Below, one piece after another: positions 47,406 to 55,644 of a stretch of 64,000 nucleotides of DNA. The DNA lies in assembly GCA_013813765.1 (NCBI GenBank), contig JACCRC010000559.1, positions 31,324-95,323 on the forward strand. Reading direction: 5' to 3'. The stretch comes from Deltaproteobacteria bacterium (GTDB taxonomy: Bacteria; Myxococcota_A; Polyangia; Haliangiales; Haliangiaceae). Both the position numbers and the translations under genes were made by a program. How positions within the stretch are numbered: position 1 is the first letter of the stretch; each line of letters opens with the position of its first letter. Under the pieces are notes generated by a model. It did no database searches. It saw only the letters and a list, made by a program, of their open reading frames with translations, and had not been told where the DNA came from.

Positions 47406-48800
47406 TCACATCGGGCCGTCGCCAGCGTTCCAGCTGACCGGCGGCGCGGTGTGCATCCCGTTCGGTAGATAGGCGACCGGCATCCGGGCGCCGCTACCGA
47501 TGCCCGCGGAGTAGCGGATCGACGTGGCCGCCAGCTCGAGCGACGCGCGGTCGAGGACGAGCAGCTCGCTGTACTCGGTCCATGCGTGGCACGTGACCGT
47601 GGCGACACCGTTGATCACGGTCGCGCTCGCGTTCGAGCAGCGGATCGGCTTCGCATTGGTCCATCCGCCGGTGACTGCCTGGTTCGAGACAGTGATCTCG
47701 GCCGGAACGACTGACGGCACTGGCCAGAGGTCCGAGACCCGCCGCGCCGAGAGCACGACGCGATAGCTGTGCGGGATCTCGCCCTGCATGCGCGGTGGGA
47801 TCGTGCAGACGTTGTTCGGGCACGGCAGGACCGAGCCGTTGTGCAGATCCACCAGGCGGAGGCTCCACATCCCGCTCGCGAGCGTGCCGCCGCGAACGTG
47901 GTCCGGCGGATCCGGGAGCGCGCTGCGATCGCAGAACAGAGGCTCGGCCGAGCAGTTCTTCGGGTTGGTGCTGCTCGTCGTCGCGACGTACGACGCGAGC
48001 GTGGTCGAGCTGTACGTGCCGGTCAGGGCATCTGGCATGATCTGCAGCACGACCGGCTCCGCCGTGGGCTGCGCGATGCGCTGGATGTAGACCTCGACCT
48101 CGGTCGTGACCTGAGCGTTGATCAGATCGATCACGCGGCTCGGCATGACCAGCGACTTCTCCGCGAGCGATGCGCCACCGATCGCCGCCTGCGGGTAGGC
48201 GATCGAGAGCGGCGCCGCGAGCGGGTGATGTTCCCAGCACGCGAACGTGCGCAGCTCGGTGCCGGTCGCGGACTGCGCGCGCGCCTCGATGCGTAGCTGA
48301 CCATCGAACGTGCCGAGGAGCGGGATGTCGTCGCGATACAGCTCGATCGTGTAGTGGCCGTTCGCATCGGCGATGCCGACGTCGGTCCACGGCAGCAGCG
48401 TCTGACCCGTGGTCGCGATCACGCGATACGCGACGCTCGACGGCGAGCTACTCGGCGCCGCGAGCTCGAACGCCAGCGGGTTCCGCGTCGCCTCCTCGCC
48501 GAACGGGCGCGCGCGGTCGAGCAGGTATGCGTAGCGATAGACCGCGGGACAGTCCGCGCCTCCGATCGTGATCGGTGGACCGGCGTGCGTGTGCACCGGC
48601 TCCTCGCTCACGTACGCGATCGTGTCGCCGCGCTCGTCTCGTACGGTCGCGGGGATGAACGCGAGCTTCGCGGGGTCCGACGGTGGCGGTGCATCGGGTT
48701 CGATCGTCATGCTCGCATCGGGCGCGATCTCTTCTTCCTTCTCCATGCTCGTGACGTTGCCGCAGCCCGCGATGGCGAGAACCAGGATCAGACGCTTCAT
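47406..48800 (-). CDS. Large putative lipoprotein, unknown function
   Basis: 464 residues from ATG 48800 (MKRLILVLAIAGCGN), lipobox IAGC with Cys13. An acidic and proline-rich linker follows (EEEIAPDASMTIEPDAPPPSDP). The rest is beta-rich with several Cys pairs (DCPAVYRY, NCSAEPLFCDRS, PCPNNVC). The composition matches the 720-2147 lipoprotein type. No motif of known function is visible. It converges with the small acidic gene. Confidence 0.7.
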   Translation of the reverse strand: MKRLILVLAIAGCGNVTSMEKEEEIAPDASMTIEPDAPPPSDPAKLAFIPATVRDERGDTIAYVSEEPVHTHAGPPITIGGADCPAVYRYAYLLDRARPFGEEATRNPLAFELAAPSSSPSSVAYRVIATTGQTLLPWTDVGIADANGHYTIELYRDDIPLLGTFDGQLRIEARAQSATGTELRTFACWEHHPLAAPLSIAYPQAAIGGASLAEKSLVMPSRVIDLINAQVTTEVEVYIQRIAQPTAEPVVLQIMPDALTGTYSSTTLASYVATTSSTNPKNCSAEPLFCDRSALPDPPDHVRGGTLASGMWSLRLVDLHNGSVLPCPNNVCTIPPRMQGEIPHSYRVVLSARRVSDLWPVPSVVPAEITVSNQAVTGGWTNAKPIRCSNASATVINGVATVTCHAWTEYSELLVLDRASLELAATSIRYSAGIGSGARMPVAYLPNGMHTAPPVSWNAGDGPM

Positions 48801-48871
48801 GACAGTTGCCTCCATAGGTCGGAGGTCTATCGACCAGCGCGCGCTGCGGTTGCGTGCGCGCTAACTGCGCG

Positions 48872-49324
48872 TCACTGCTGCTCGTTCCAGTGGCGGACCC
48901 AGTCGCCGTGCTCGATCAGCGCGCCGTGCTTCACCGCGCCGGGATCCGAGAGCGTGTAGATCCACGTCCAGACTTCCTCGCCGGTCGCGAGCGTGACCTG
49001 CTTGATCACTCGCGCGAAGTCGTTGCCCTCGTACGCGTCCATGAGGCCGAACGTCGCGGCGAGATCCGTCAGCCACAGCACCTCGCCGTGAACGCTGCCC
49101 TTGCCGTCTCCCTCGCAATAGCCGGGGTAGCCCATCGGGAACGCGTAGATCGCGCCGCTCGTCTTCCCGGGCACGCACCGGGTGATGCTGTTCGCGATCA
49201 GCGATCGCGCGGTCTGACCGAGCCGCAGCGTGCCGTACACGAACAGGCGATCGAGCACCTCGTGGGACCCGGTGGTGCGCTCGACCTCGAATGTCCCCGT
49301 GCTCTTCCGCCTCGCATCACTCAC
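48872..49324 (-). CDS. Gamma-glutamylcyclotransferase-like (AIG2/GGCT fold) protein
   Basis: 150 residues. The fold's signature is LFVYGTLRLGQ (about 27-37), and the catalytic Glu is probably the one in LMDAYEGNDFAR. Members cleave gamma-glutamyl amines or related amides. The gene is alone on the minus strand, 9 bp downstream of the cobT stop. Confidence 0.85.
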   Translation of the reverse strand: MSDARRKSTGTFEVERTTGSHEVLDRLFVYGTLRLGQTARSLIANSITRCVPGKTSGAIYAFPMGYPGYCEGDGKGSVHGEVLWLTDLAATFGLMDAYEGNDFARVIKQVTLATGEEVWTWIYTLSDPGAVKHGALIEHGDWVRHWNEQQ

Positions 49325-49333
49325 CGCCTCTAT

Positions 49334-50299
49334 CTACCCCCGAGTGACCAGCGCCGCCACCTGATCGAGCAGAGGTAGCACCATCGCTGCTCCCGTGCCC
49401 TCGCCATGACCGAGGCCGACCTCGAACACCGGCTGGATGCCGAGGTGCGCGAGGATGCGCGGCTGCGTGAACGTACCCGTGTGTGCGGCCACGAGGTACC
49501 CCGTGATCTGCGGTGCGAGCGCCGCCGCCACGAGTGCCGCTGCTCCCGTCGCATAGCCATCGATGACCACCGGCACGTTCATCGAGGCCGCGGTGACGAT
49601 GAGGCCTGCGAGTACTGCGGTCTCCGGGCCACCGAACGCCGCGAGCAGATCGAGACCGCTCGCTCCCGCGAGCTCCGCTCCCGCCGCGCCCGCTGCCTCG
49701 GCGACCGGATCCGAGAATCCCGTCGGTGCCGCACCGAGCGCCGCACCGAGCAGCGCCATCGACGCGACATCCGCTCCGACGCCGATCGCTCCGATCGCGA
49801 GGACATCGAGACCCGGATCCGCGAGGGAGATCGCGAGCGCGATGCCTGCCTCGAGACCGAGCGCCGCATCGACGATCGTCATCGCCGGTCCGCGCGTCAG
49901 ATCGGACGACGCGCCACGTCCGAGCTTCACCGCACTCGCCGGCATGTGTGCGCCTTCCTTCGCACCGGCATCGACGAGCAGGATCGGCGTCTTGCTCGCG
50001 CGGGCCATCTGCGCGAGGGCCGCGCTGCCATCCGCGATCGCACGCGCGGCGATCACCGTCGGGTGTGATGCGCCGAGCGCGATGCCCGGATCTCCCGCTC
50101 CGTGATCGCCCGCGACGACGACGATCATCCGCCGCTCCGCGCGCGGCCGCGGCGTGTGCTGCGCGCCACCCACGAGCATCGCGAGCCGCTCGAGCAGCGG
50201 TATGCCCGCGCCTGCGATGTGTAGCCGTGCGCCTTCCGCGTGCGCCGCCGACGCGGGCGAGATCGATTCGAGCACGTGCCTCAGGACGCGATCGCCCAT
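49334..50299 (-). CDS. cobT: Nicotinate-nucleotide-dimethylbenzimidazole phosphoribosyltransferase-like (divergent CobT)
   Basis: 321 residues from ATG 50299, overlapping the permease stop by 1 bp; the frame continues into the permease gene, which is not part of it. CobT motifs AGDHGAGDPGIALGASHPTV and GHGEGTGAAMVLPLLD (with the general-base Glu) are present. The usual GEMGIGNTT segment reads GAIGVGADV, and the HxSxExGH segment reads HTGTFTQP. It is probably for lower-ligand activation of cobamides, but the catalytic pocket is altered. Confidence 0.8.
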   Translation of the reverse strand: MGDRVLRHVLESISPASAAHAEGARLHIAGAGIPLLERLAMLVGGAQHTPRPRAERRMIVVVAGDHGAGDPGIALGASHPTVIAARAIADGSAALAQMARASKTPILLVDAGAKEGAHMPASAVKLGRGASSDLTRGPAMTIVDAALGLEAGIALAISLADPGLDVLAIGAIGVGADVASMALLGAALGAAPTGFSDPVAEAAGAAGAELAGASGLDLLAAFGGPETAVLAGLIVTAASMNVPVVIDGYATGAAALVAAALAPQITGYLVAAHTGTFTQPRILAHLGIQPVFEVGLGHGEGTGAAMVLPLLDQVAALVTRG

Positions 50300-51354
50300 C
50301 ACCGTCCCCACATCGCGGCGCGCTTCTTCTGCCCGACGAGGATCAGCACGAAGAACGGCCCACCGAGCAACGCCGTGACGGCTCCGGTCGGCAGCGGTGC
50401 GGGCGCGGTCACGGTACGCGCGAGCGTATCGCAGATGGTGAGCAGCACGGCACCGCCGAACACCGATGCGGGAATCAGCAGCCGATGATCCGGACCGAGG
50501 ATCGCCCGGAGCGCATGCGGCACGATGAGGCCGACAAAGCCGATCGGCCCCGCGACCGCGATCGCCGCACCGACGAGCAGCGATGCGAGAAAGAACACGA
50601 CGGTGGTCGTGCGGCCGACGCGCACGCCGAGCGATGCGGCGACATCCGGACCTGCGGCGAGCGCGTTGAGCGATCGGCCGTACAGCGCCAGCAGGAACAG
50701 TCCGATCAGGATCGGGGCGGCGGCGTACTTTACCGTCGAGAGCTGCATCGAGTCGAGACCGCCGAGCATCCAGCGCAGCATCCGGCTGACCTCGGTGAAG
50801 TCGCTCGTGTACTGGATGAGCACGCTCGCCGCCGAGCAGAACATCGACAGCGTGACGCCCGCGAGGATGAGCGTCGCCGGTGGCAGCTGTCGTCCGACCT
50901 GCGCGAGCCGCCAGATGATCAGGAGCGACGTCATCGCGCCGAGCAGTGCCGCGGCGCCGACGCCGATCCCACCGAACGAGCTCTCGACACCGACCCGGAT
51001 CGCGATCACCGCGGCGAGCGAGCTGCCGGACGAGATGCCGAGCGTGAATGGCTCCGCGAGCGGATTGCGCAGCAGCGCCTGCAGCGCGCAGCCCGCACCG
51101 GCGAGCGCACCACCCACGAGCAGCGCCGCGAGCACGCGCGGCATGCGCACCGCGAGGATCTTCGATTCGAACGTGCCACCGGTCAGCGCGTCCATCCCGA
51201 GCAGCTCGAGGTGACGGCCTCCGCGATCCATGCCGACGCCGACCATCAGCGCGGCGATCGCGACGAGCACCGTGATCACGGCACACATCACGAGCGCGAA
51301 CACGAAGCGCTCTGCCGTGAGCCGCTTGCTACGTCCGCTGATGAAGCCGCTCAC
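50299..51354 (-). CDS. btuC: BtuC-like cobalamin ABC transporter permease (FecCD family)
   Basis: 351 residues from GTG 51354 (VSGFISGRSKRLTAERF). The FecCD family features are RMPRVLAALLVGGALAGAGCALQALLRNPLAEP and GPIGFVGLIVPHALRAILGPDHR. About ten helices are expected. FecCD permeases also carry siderophores and haem; the CobT gene that follows favours cobalamin. Confidence 0.87.
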   Translation of the reverse strand: MSGFISGRSKRLTAERFVFALVMCAVITVLVAIAALMVGVGMDRGGRHLELLGMDALTGGTFESKILAVRMPRVLAALLVGGALAGAGCALQALLRNPLAEPFTLGISSGSSLAAVIAIRVGVESSFGGIGVGAAALLGAMTSLLIIWRLAQVGRQLPPATLILAGVTLSMFCSAASVLIQYTSDFTEVSRMLRWMLGGLDSMQLSTVKYAAAPILIGLFLLALYGRSLNALAAGPDVAASLGVRVGRTTTVVFFLASLLVGAAIAVAGPIGFVGLIVPHALRAILGPDHRLLIPASVFGGAVLLTICDTLARTVTAPAPLPTGAVTALLGGPFFVLILVGQKKRAAMWGR

Positions 51355-51365
51355 GGAGCGCCTCG

Positions 51366-51425
51366 AAAAGGGGTCCGACCCCTTTTGTGCGCAACTCGTG
51401 CAGAAAAGGGGTCCGACCCCTTTTT
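51366..51425. repeat. Palindromic repeat doublet (GGGGTCCGACCCC) inside the btu operon
   Basis: Two units AAAAGGGGTCCGACCCCTTTT (51366-51386 and 51404-51425) flank GTGCGCAACTCGTGCAG. The spacer is the reverse complement of the one at 37645-37660. Each unit can form an 8-bp hairpin with a U-tract. Lying between btuD and btuC, it could attenuate transcription. Confidence 0.85.
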
Positions 51426-51427
51426 CG

Positions 51428-52195
51428 TCACGTCGGCACCGCGAAGCGCGCGCCGGACGGCAGCTCTCCGACGTGGATGGTGACGCCGAATGCCTTCTGC
51501 GTCGCGGCGGCCGCGAGCACGTCGGAGGGAGCACCGCGCGCGGCGAGCCGCCCGTCGGCGATCAGCCACATCGTTCCGCCGAACCGCAGCGCGAGATCGA
51601 GATCGTGCGTGACGACCACGGCGGTCGTGCCGCTGTCGCACTGCGTGCGCAGCATCTCGAACACGGCGCGCGCGTGCGCGGGATCGAGGCCGGAGGTCGG
51701 TTCGTCGAGCAGCAGGCACTTCGCACCCTGACACAGCGCCTGCGCGATGATCACGCGGCGTGCTTCGCCACCGGAGAGCTCGTCGAACCGGCGCGTCGCG
51801 AGCGCCTCGACATCGGTCGCGTTCATCGCGGCGCGCGCGGCGGCGAGGTCCTCTTCCGACGCGAGGCCGAGGCCGCGCTGCCGTGCATAGCGCCCGAGCA
51901 GCACGACCTCCTCGACCGCGAACGGAAACGCGAGATCGTATTGCTGCGGCAGGTACGCGAGGTCGCGTGCGATCAACCGTCGCTTCGCGTTGCTCGGATC
52001 GTGACCCATCACGCGGATACTCCCGGTGCGCGCCGGTACGAGTCCCGCGATCGCGCGCAGCAGCGTGGTCTTGCCCGCACCGTTGGGTCCGACGATCACG
52101 ACCAGCTCGCCTTCGCCGACCTCCACGGAGACGTTCGACACGACGTCCTTCCCGCCGAGACCGACGGTGACGTCCTGCAGCGCGAGCCTCGCCAT
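51428..52195 (-). CDS. btuD: BtuD-like ABC transporter ATP-binding protein
   Basis: 255 residues from ATG 52195 (MARLALQDVTVGLGGKD). Walker A is GPNGAGKTT, Q-loop YLPQQYDLAF, signature LSGGEARRV, Walker B CLLLDEPTSGLD, and the switch His lies in VVVTHDLDLALRF. It is the first gene of btuD-btuC-cobT and diverges from the PilZ gene with 22 bp between starts. Confidence 0.88.
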   Translation of the reverse strand: MARLALQDVTVGLGGKDVVSNVSVEVGEGELVVIVGPNGAGKTTLLRAIAGLVPARTGSIRVMGHDPSNAKRRLIARDLAYLPQQYDLAFPFAVEEVVLLGRYARQRGLGLASEEDLAAARAAMNATDVEALATRRFDELSGGEARRVIIAQALCQGAKCLLLDEPTSGLDPAHARAVFEMLRTQCDSGTTAVVVTHDLDLALRFGGTMWLIADGRLAARGAPSDVLAAAATQKAFGVTIHVGELPSGARFAVPT

Positions 52196-52217
52196 CAGCG
52201 CCGTACCATACGTCAAC

Positions 52218-53297
52218 GTGGTATCTCTGGATCAGGTGCGCCGTCGCAACAACCGCGTCGCGATGAACTTGCCGGTCGAGGTGATCTCGAATGGCAAGAA
52301 GCTGCGTGCCGTGAGTCAGGACCTGTCGGCGTTCGGCATGTTCATCCGCATGGCGCCGCCGCTGGCCGCGGGCACGATCGTCCAGGTCGTGATCTCGCCA
52401 AACGGTCAGCGCCTGCTGACGACGGGTCAGGTCACGCACAGCCTCGAGGAGGTCGAAGCGCGCACGCTCGGCCGGTTCCCCGGCATCGGCGTCGTGTTCC
52501 GCGAGCCCGTGCGTCCGGCCGACGAGCAGTTCGCCGAGGCGGTGAACCGTCTGCTCGAGGCGAGCGCGAACCACAAGCATTCGCGAACGGACATCCGGAT
52601 CGTCGTCGCGGATCCGCAGACTCGCTTGCTCGAGCGGCTGTCGACCGCGCTCGACATCGCCGGCTTCTCCGTCGCCACCGCGACGAACGGCATGGAGGCG
52701 ATCGGCGCGTGTCTGTCGAAGACTCCCGATGTCGTCCTGATCGAGCGCGACATGCCCGTCGTCGACGGTCTGCACGTGCTCCAGGAGATGGGCCGTCACG
52801 CCGAGCTCGCGAGCGTGCCGGTGATGATCATGTCCGAGGACGCGAGCGATCTATCGCGCCTGCAGGCGGTGCAGCTCGGCGCGATGGACTTCATCCCGAA
52901 GCCGTTCACCGTGCTCGAGGTGATCATCCGTGCGCGGCGCTGGGCGCGTGCGAGCCAGCGCGATACGGAGCGCGTCGTGCTTCGCGGTGCGCTCACCGAG
53001 GTGAACCTTCCGTCCCTGCTGACGATGTTCGAGCAGGAGAGGAAGAGCGGTCAGCTCTCGGTGACCCGCGATCAGTCCGTCGCGTGGATCGACTTCCACG
53101 ACGGCAAGATCGTCCGCGCCCGCTCGAGCTCGAACGACAATGACTCGCGCGCGGTGATGATGGACGTCCTCGACTGGCAGGCCGGCTACTTCGAGCTCTC
53201 CGCCGGTGCGCCCGGCGTCGGGCACCCCGAGCTCGAGGGCAGCGTGACGCACCTGTTGCTCGAGCACGCTCGCCTGCGCGACGAAGCCTCGCGGTGA
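52218..53297 (+). CDS. PilZ - pseudo-receiver - DUF4388 (PATAN) signalling protein
   Basis: 359 residues from GTG 52218; ATG 52263 would cut into the RRRNNR motif of PilZ. PilZ spans about 8-115. A receiver-like domain follows at 126-245, where the phosphoacceptor position is Glu176 (VVLIERDMP) and the N-terminal acidic pair is missing (IVVADPQ), while Ser206 and Lys228 are kept. A DUF4388 domain (LPSLLTMFEQERKSGQLSV) ends the protein. It probably senses c-di-GMP in the cytoplasm without phosphorylation. Confidence 0.88.
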   Translation: MVSLDQVRRRNNRVAMNLPVEVISNGKKLRAVSQDLSAFGMFIRMAPPLAAGTIVQVVISPNGQRLLTTGQVTHSLEEVEARTLGRFPGIGVVFREPVRPADEQFAEAVNRLLEASANHKHSRTDIRIVVADPQTRLLERLSTALDIAGFSVATATNGMEAIGACLSKTPDVVLIERDMPVVDGLHVLQEMGRHAELASVPVMIMSEDASDLSRLQAVQLGAMDFIPKPFTVLEVIIRARRWARASQRDTERVVLRGALTEVNLPSLLTMFEQERKSGQLSVTRDQSVAWIDFHDGKIVRARSSSNDNDSRAVMMDVLDWQAGYFELSAGAPGVGHPELEGSVTHLLLEHARLRDEASR

Positions 53298-53309
53298 TAC
53301 CCTGGTCCG

Positions 53310-54764
53310 GTGGTGGGGAAGACCGACGACGTAGCGCTGTGCGAGACGCACGCGTCCGATCCATCGATCACGCTCCCGGCGGGAACGGCGATGCCGCGCG
53401 CTCCCGGCCTCGAGATCGGCAAGACGTTTCGCGGCCTGAAGATCCGCGGCCTACTCGGGCAGGGCGCGATGGGGCAGGCGTACCTCGCCTCGCACGTATC
53501 GCTGCGCGTGCCCGTGGTGATCAAGCTGTTCCGCCAGGCCGGTATCGACCCGCTCTCGGAGGCGCACCTCGCCGCGCGCATCGGTTCACCGTGGGTCGTG
53601 CCGGTGCTCGACGCCGGCATCGAGCAGGGAATGCCGTACGTGATGCAGCGCTACGTCGACGGCATCGATCTCGACGAGCTGCTCGCGATCCACGACGCCG
53701 CGGATCGCTCGATCCCCGTCGCGACACTGGTGCGCTTCGCGGTGCACGTGTTCCACGGCCTCTCGGCGATCCACGTCGCCGGAGTCGTCCATCGCGACAT
53801 CAAGCCGCCGAACCTCTTCCTGAACGGCTCGGGCGACGCGATGGTCGGTGACCTCGGCATCGCGGTCGATCCCACCGGCACGCACCACGCCGCGGTCGCA
53901 GGCACTCCGCTGTTCATCGCGCCCGAGCTGTGGACCGGGGGGCACGCGAGCGTGCGCAGCGATCTGTACTCCGCCGGCGCCACGCTTCACCTGTTGTGGC
54001 AGCGCAAGCCGCCGTTCGCCGCGGGCAGCGCGATGGAGCTCGCCCGCCTGCACTGCGACGAGCCGTACACCGCACCGAAGAGCACGGATCCCGTCGGTGC
54101 GTACTTCGGCGCCGTGCTCGCCCGTCTGCTGAGCAAGACTCCCGAGGAGCGCCCCGAGTCCGCGCTCGCCGCCGCGCGCACGCTCGAGCGGATCGCCATG
54201 CCCGCACCGGAGCTGCGTGGCCACGGCGACGGCGTCGCGAACGTCGGCAACGTGGTCATCCACATCGAGCACAAGCGGATCGCGACGGCGACCACCGACG
54301 TGATCGTCTCCGCGGCCAACGAGACGATGGAGATGGACACCGGCGTCTCCGGCGCCCTGCGCGCCGCCGGCGGTGACGAGATCCTGAAGGAGCTGCGCAC
54401 GCACGGTCCGCAGACGATGGGCCGCGTCACGTGGACCAAGGGCGGCAAGCTGAAGTGCACCGACATCGCGCACGCCGTCGCCGCCGCCGGGGGTGCGATC
54501 TGCATCCAGCGCACGGTGCTGCGCACGCTGTTCGAGGCCGAGCGTCGCGGTCACCGCCCGGTGACATTCCCCGCGCTCGGCACCGGCGTCGGCGGTGTCC
54601 CGCACGGCCTCAGCGCGCGGCTCGTGCTCGAGGCGATCCGCACGTTCGCGTCGTTCTCGCCGCGCCACACGCGATCGATCCGGATCGCCTTGCCCACGCC
54701 CGAGACGCTCGCGCAGTGGACCACCGGGCTACTCGCGCTCGACGCCGACGCCGCGCACCGCTAA
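53310..54764 (+). CDS. Serine/threonine protein kinase fused to a C-terminal macro domain
   Basis: 484 residues from GTG 53310. The kinase has the G-loop LGQGAMG (49-55), Lys72, HRDIKPPN (161-168), DLG in place of DFG (181-183) and APE (204-206). No transmembrane helix is visible. Residues 310-465 form a macro domain: VIVSAANETMEMDTGVSGALRAAGG and the second loop FPALGTGVGGVP, which bind ADP-ribose-type ligands in known macro domains. It starts 12 bp after the PilZ gene, so the two are probably co-transcribed. Confidence 0.9.
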   Translation: MVGKTDDVALCETHASDPSITLPAGTAMPRAPGLEIGKTFRGLKIRGLLGQGAMGQAYLASHVSLRVPVVIKLFRQAGIDPLSEAHLAARIGSPWVVPVLDAGIEQGMPYVMQRYVDGIDLDELLAIHDAADRSIPVATLVRFAVHVFHGLSAIHVAGVVHRDIKPPNLFLNGSGDAMVGDLGIAVDPTGTHHAAVAGTPLFIAPELWTGGHASVRSDLYSAGATLHLLWQRKPPFAAGSAMELARLHCDEPYTAPKSTDPVGAYFGAVLARLLSKTPEERPESALAAARTLERIAMPAPELRGHGDGVANVGNVVIHIEHKRIATATTDVIVSAANETMEMDTGVSGALRAAGGDEILKELRTHGPQTMGRVTWTKGGKLKCTDIAHAVAAAGGAICIQRTVLRTLFEAERRGHRPVTFPALGTGVGGVPHGLSARLVLEAIRTFASFSPRHTRSIRIALPTPETLAQWTTGLLALDADAAHR

Positions 54765-55594
54765 GGCGTGATCGCGGTTCGCATCGTGGCGAGCGCGGCG
54801 GCGATCCGCGGCGACGGTGCGATCAGGTAGGGCTCGCTGAGCGCCTTCACGCGGTTCGCCTTCACGGCGGGCACGTCAATGGTCTTCCAGGGATCCAATC
54901 CCATCTCGCCGCGCGCTGCGAACGACAGATCGAGGATCACATCCGGCGAGGCGCGCAGCACTTCCTCCATCGACAGCTTCGGATAGCGAACGCCGGCGCC
55001 CGCGAGGACGTTCGCGCCGCCGACCAGGGCGAGGAGCTCATCGACGTAGCTGCCGGTGCCCGCCGCGACGAGGTTGCCGAGACCGCCGGCCTCGCGGTCG
55101 ATGATCGCGAGCACGCGCGGCCGCACGGCGGGGCGCTTCGCGACTGCGTCGTCGATCGCCTTCTCGATCTCCTCGGAGACCTTCGCCGCTTCCTTCTCGC
55201 GGCCGAGCTTCGCGCCGACCTTCGCGAGCGCGGACTTCACGTCCGGAAGCGCGTGCATCGCGGAGTCTACGGTGGCGATGTTCGCGTCGCGCAGCGCGCC
55301 CGCGGCACCGCCGTGGATGTCGTCGACGATCACGAGCGTCGGTGACAGGCCCACGATCACCTCGAGGTTCGGCGTCAGGAAGCTTCCGACCTTCGGCAGT
55401 GCCTTCACCTCCGGCGGATACTCCGAGTACTCGTCGACGCCGACCAGCATCGAGGTCGCGCCGAGCGCTGCCACCACCTCGGTGGCCGACGGGGTCAACG
55501 AGATCACCCGCATCGTCGTGGATGCCTGCTTCTCCTCGGTACGCTTGCTGCATCCGAGCGCGAGCAGCAGGGTCAGTCCAACGAGCCAGCGCAC
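54761..55594 (-). CDS. btuF: BtuF-like cobalamin-binding lipoprotein (ABC substrate-binding)
   Basis: 277 residues with lipobox LALGC (Cys15). The class III substrate-binding fold features are RVISLTPSATEVVAALGATSMLVGVDEYSEYP, VGSFLTPNLEVIVGLSPTLVIV and the long connecting helix. It is separated from btuDC by the two signalling genes. It converges with the kinase-macro gene (4-bp overlap) and diverges from the membrane kinase gene with a 50-bp spacer. Confidence 0.85.
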   Translation of the reverse strand: MRWLVGLTLLLALGCSKRTEEKQASTTMRVISLTPSATEVVAALGATSMLVGVDEYSEYPPEVKALPKVGSFLTPNLEVIVGLSPTLVIVDDIHGGAAGALRDANIATVDSAMHALPDVKSALAKVGAKLGREKEAAKVSEEIEKAIDDAVAKRPAVRPRVLAIIDREAGGLGNLVAAGTGSYVDELLALVGGANVLAGAGVRYPKLSMEEVLRASPDVILDLSFAARGEMGLDPWKTIDVPAVKANRVKALSEPYLIAPSPRIAAALATMRTAITP

Positions 55595-55644
55595 CGGGGG
55601 ACTGGTACCACGATCGTGCGTGGAAGCTCTGCTATCGTAACGCC

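Noticed and set aside
50300..51286. N-terminal extension of the CobT frame through the permease gene
   Set aside because: The extension is Arg/Ala-rich shadow translation of btuC; CobT similarity begins only at the ATG at 50299.
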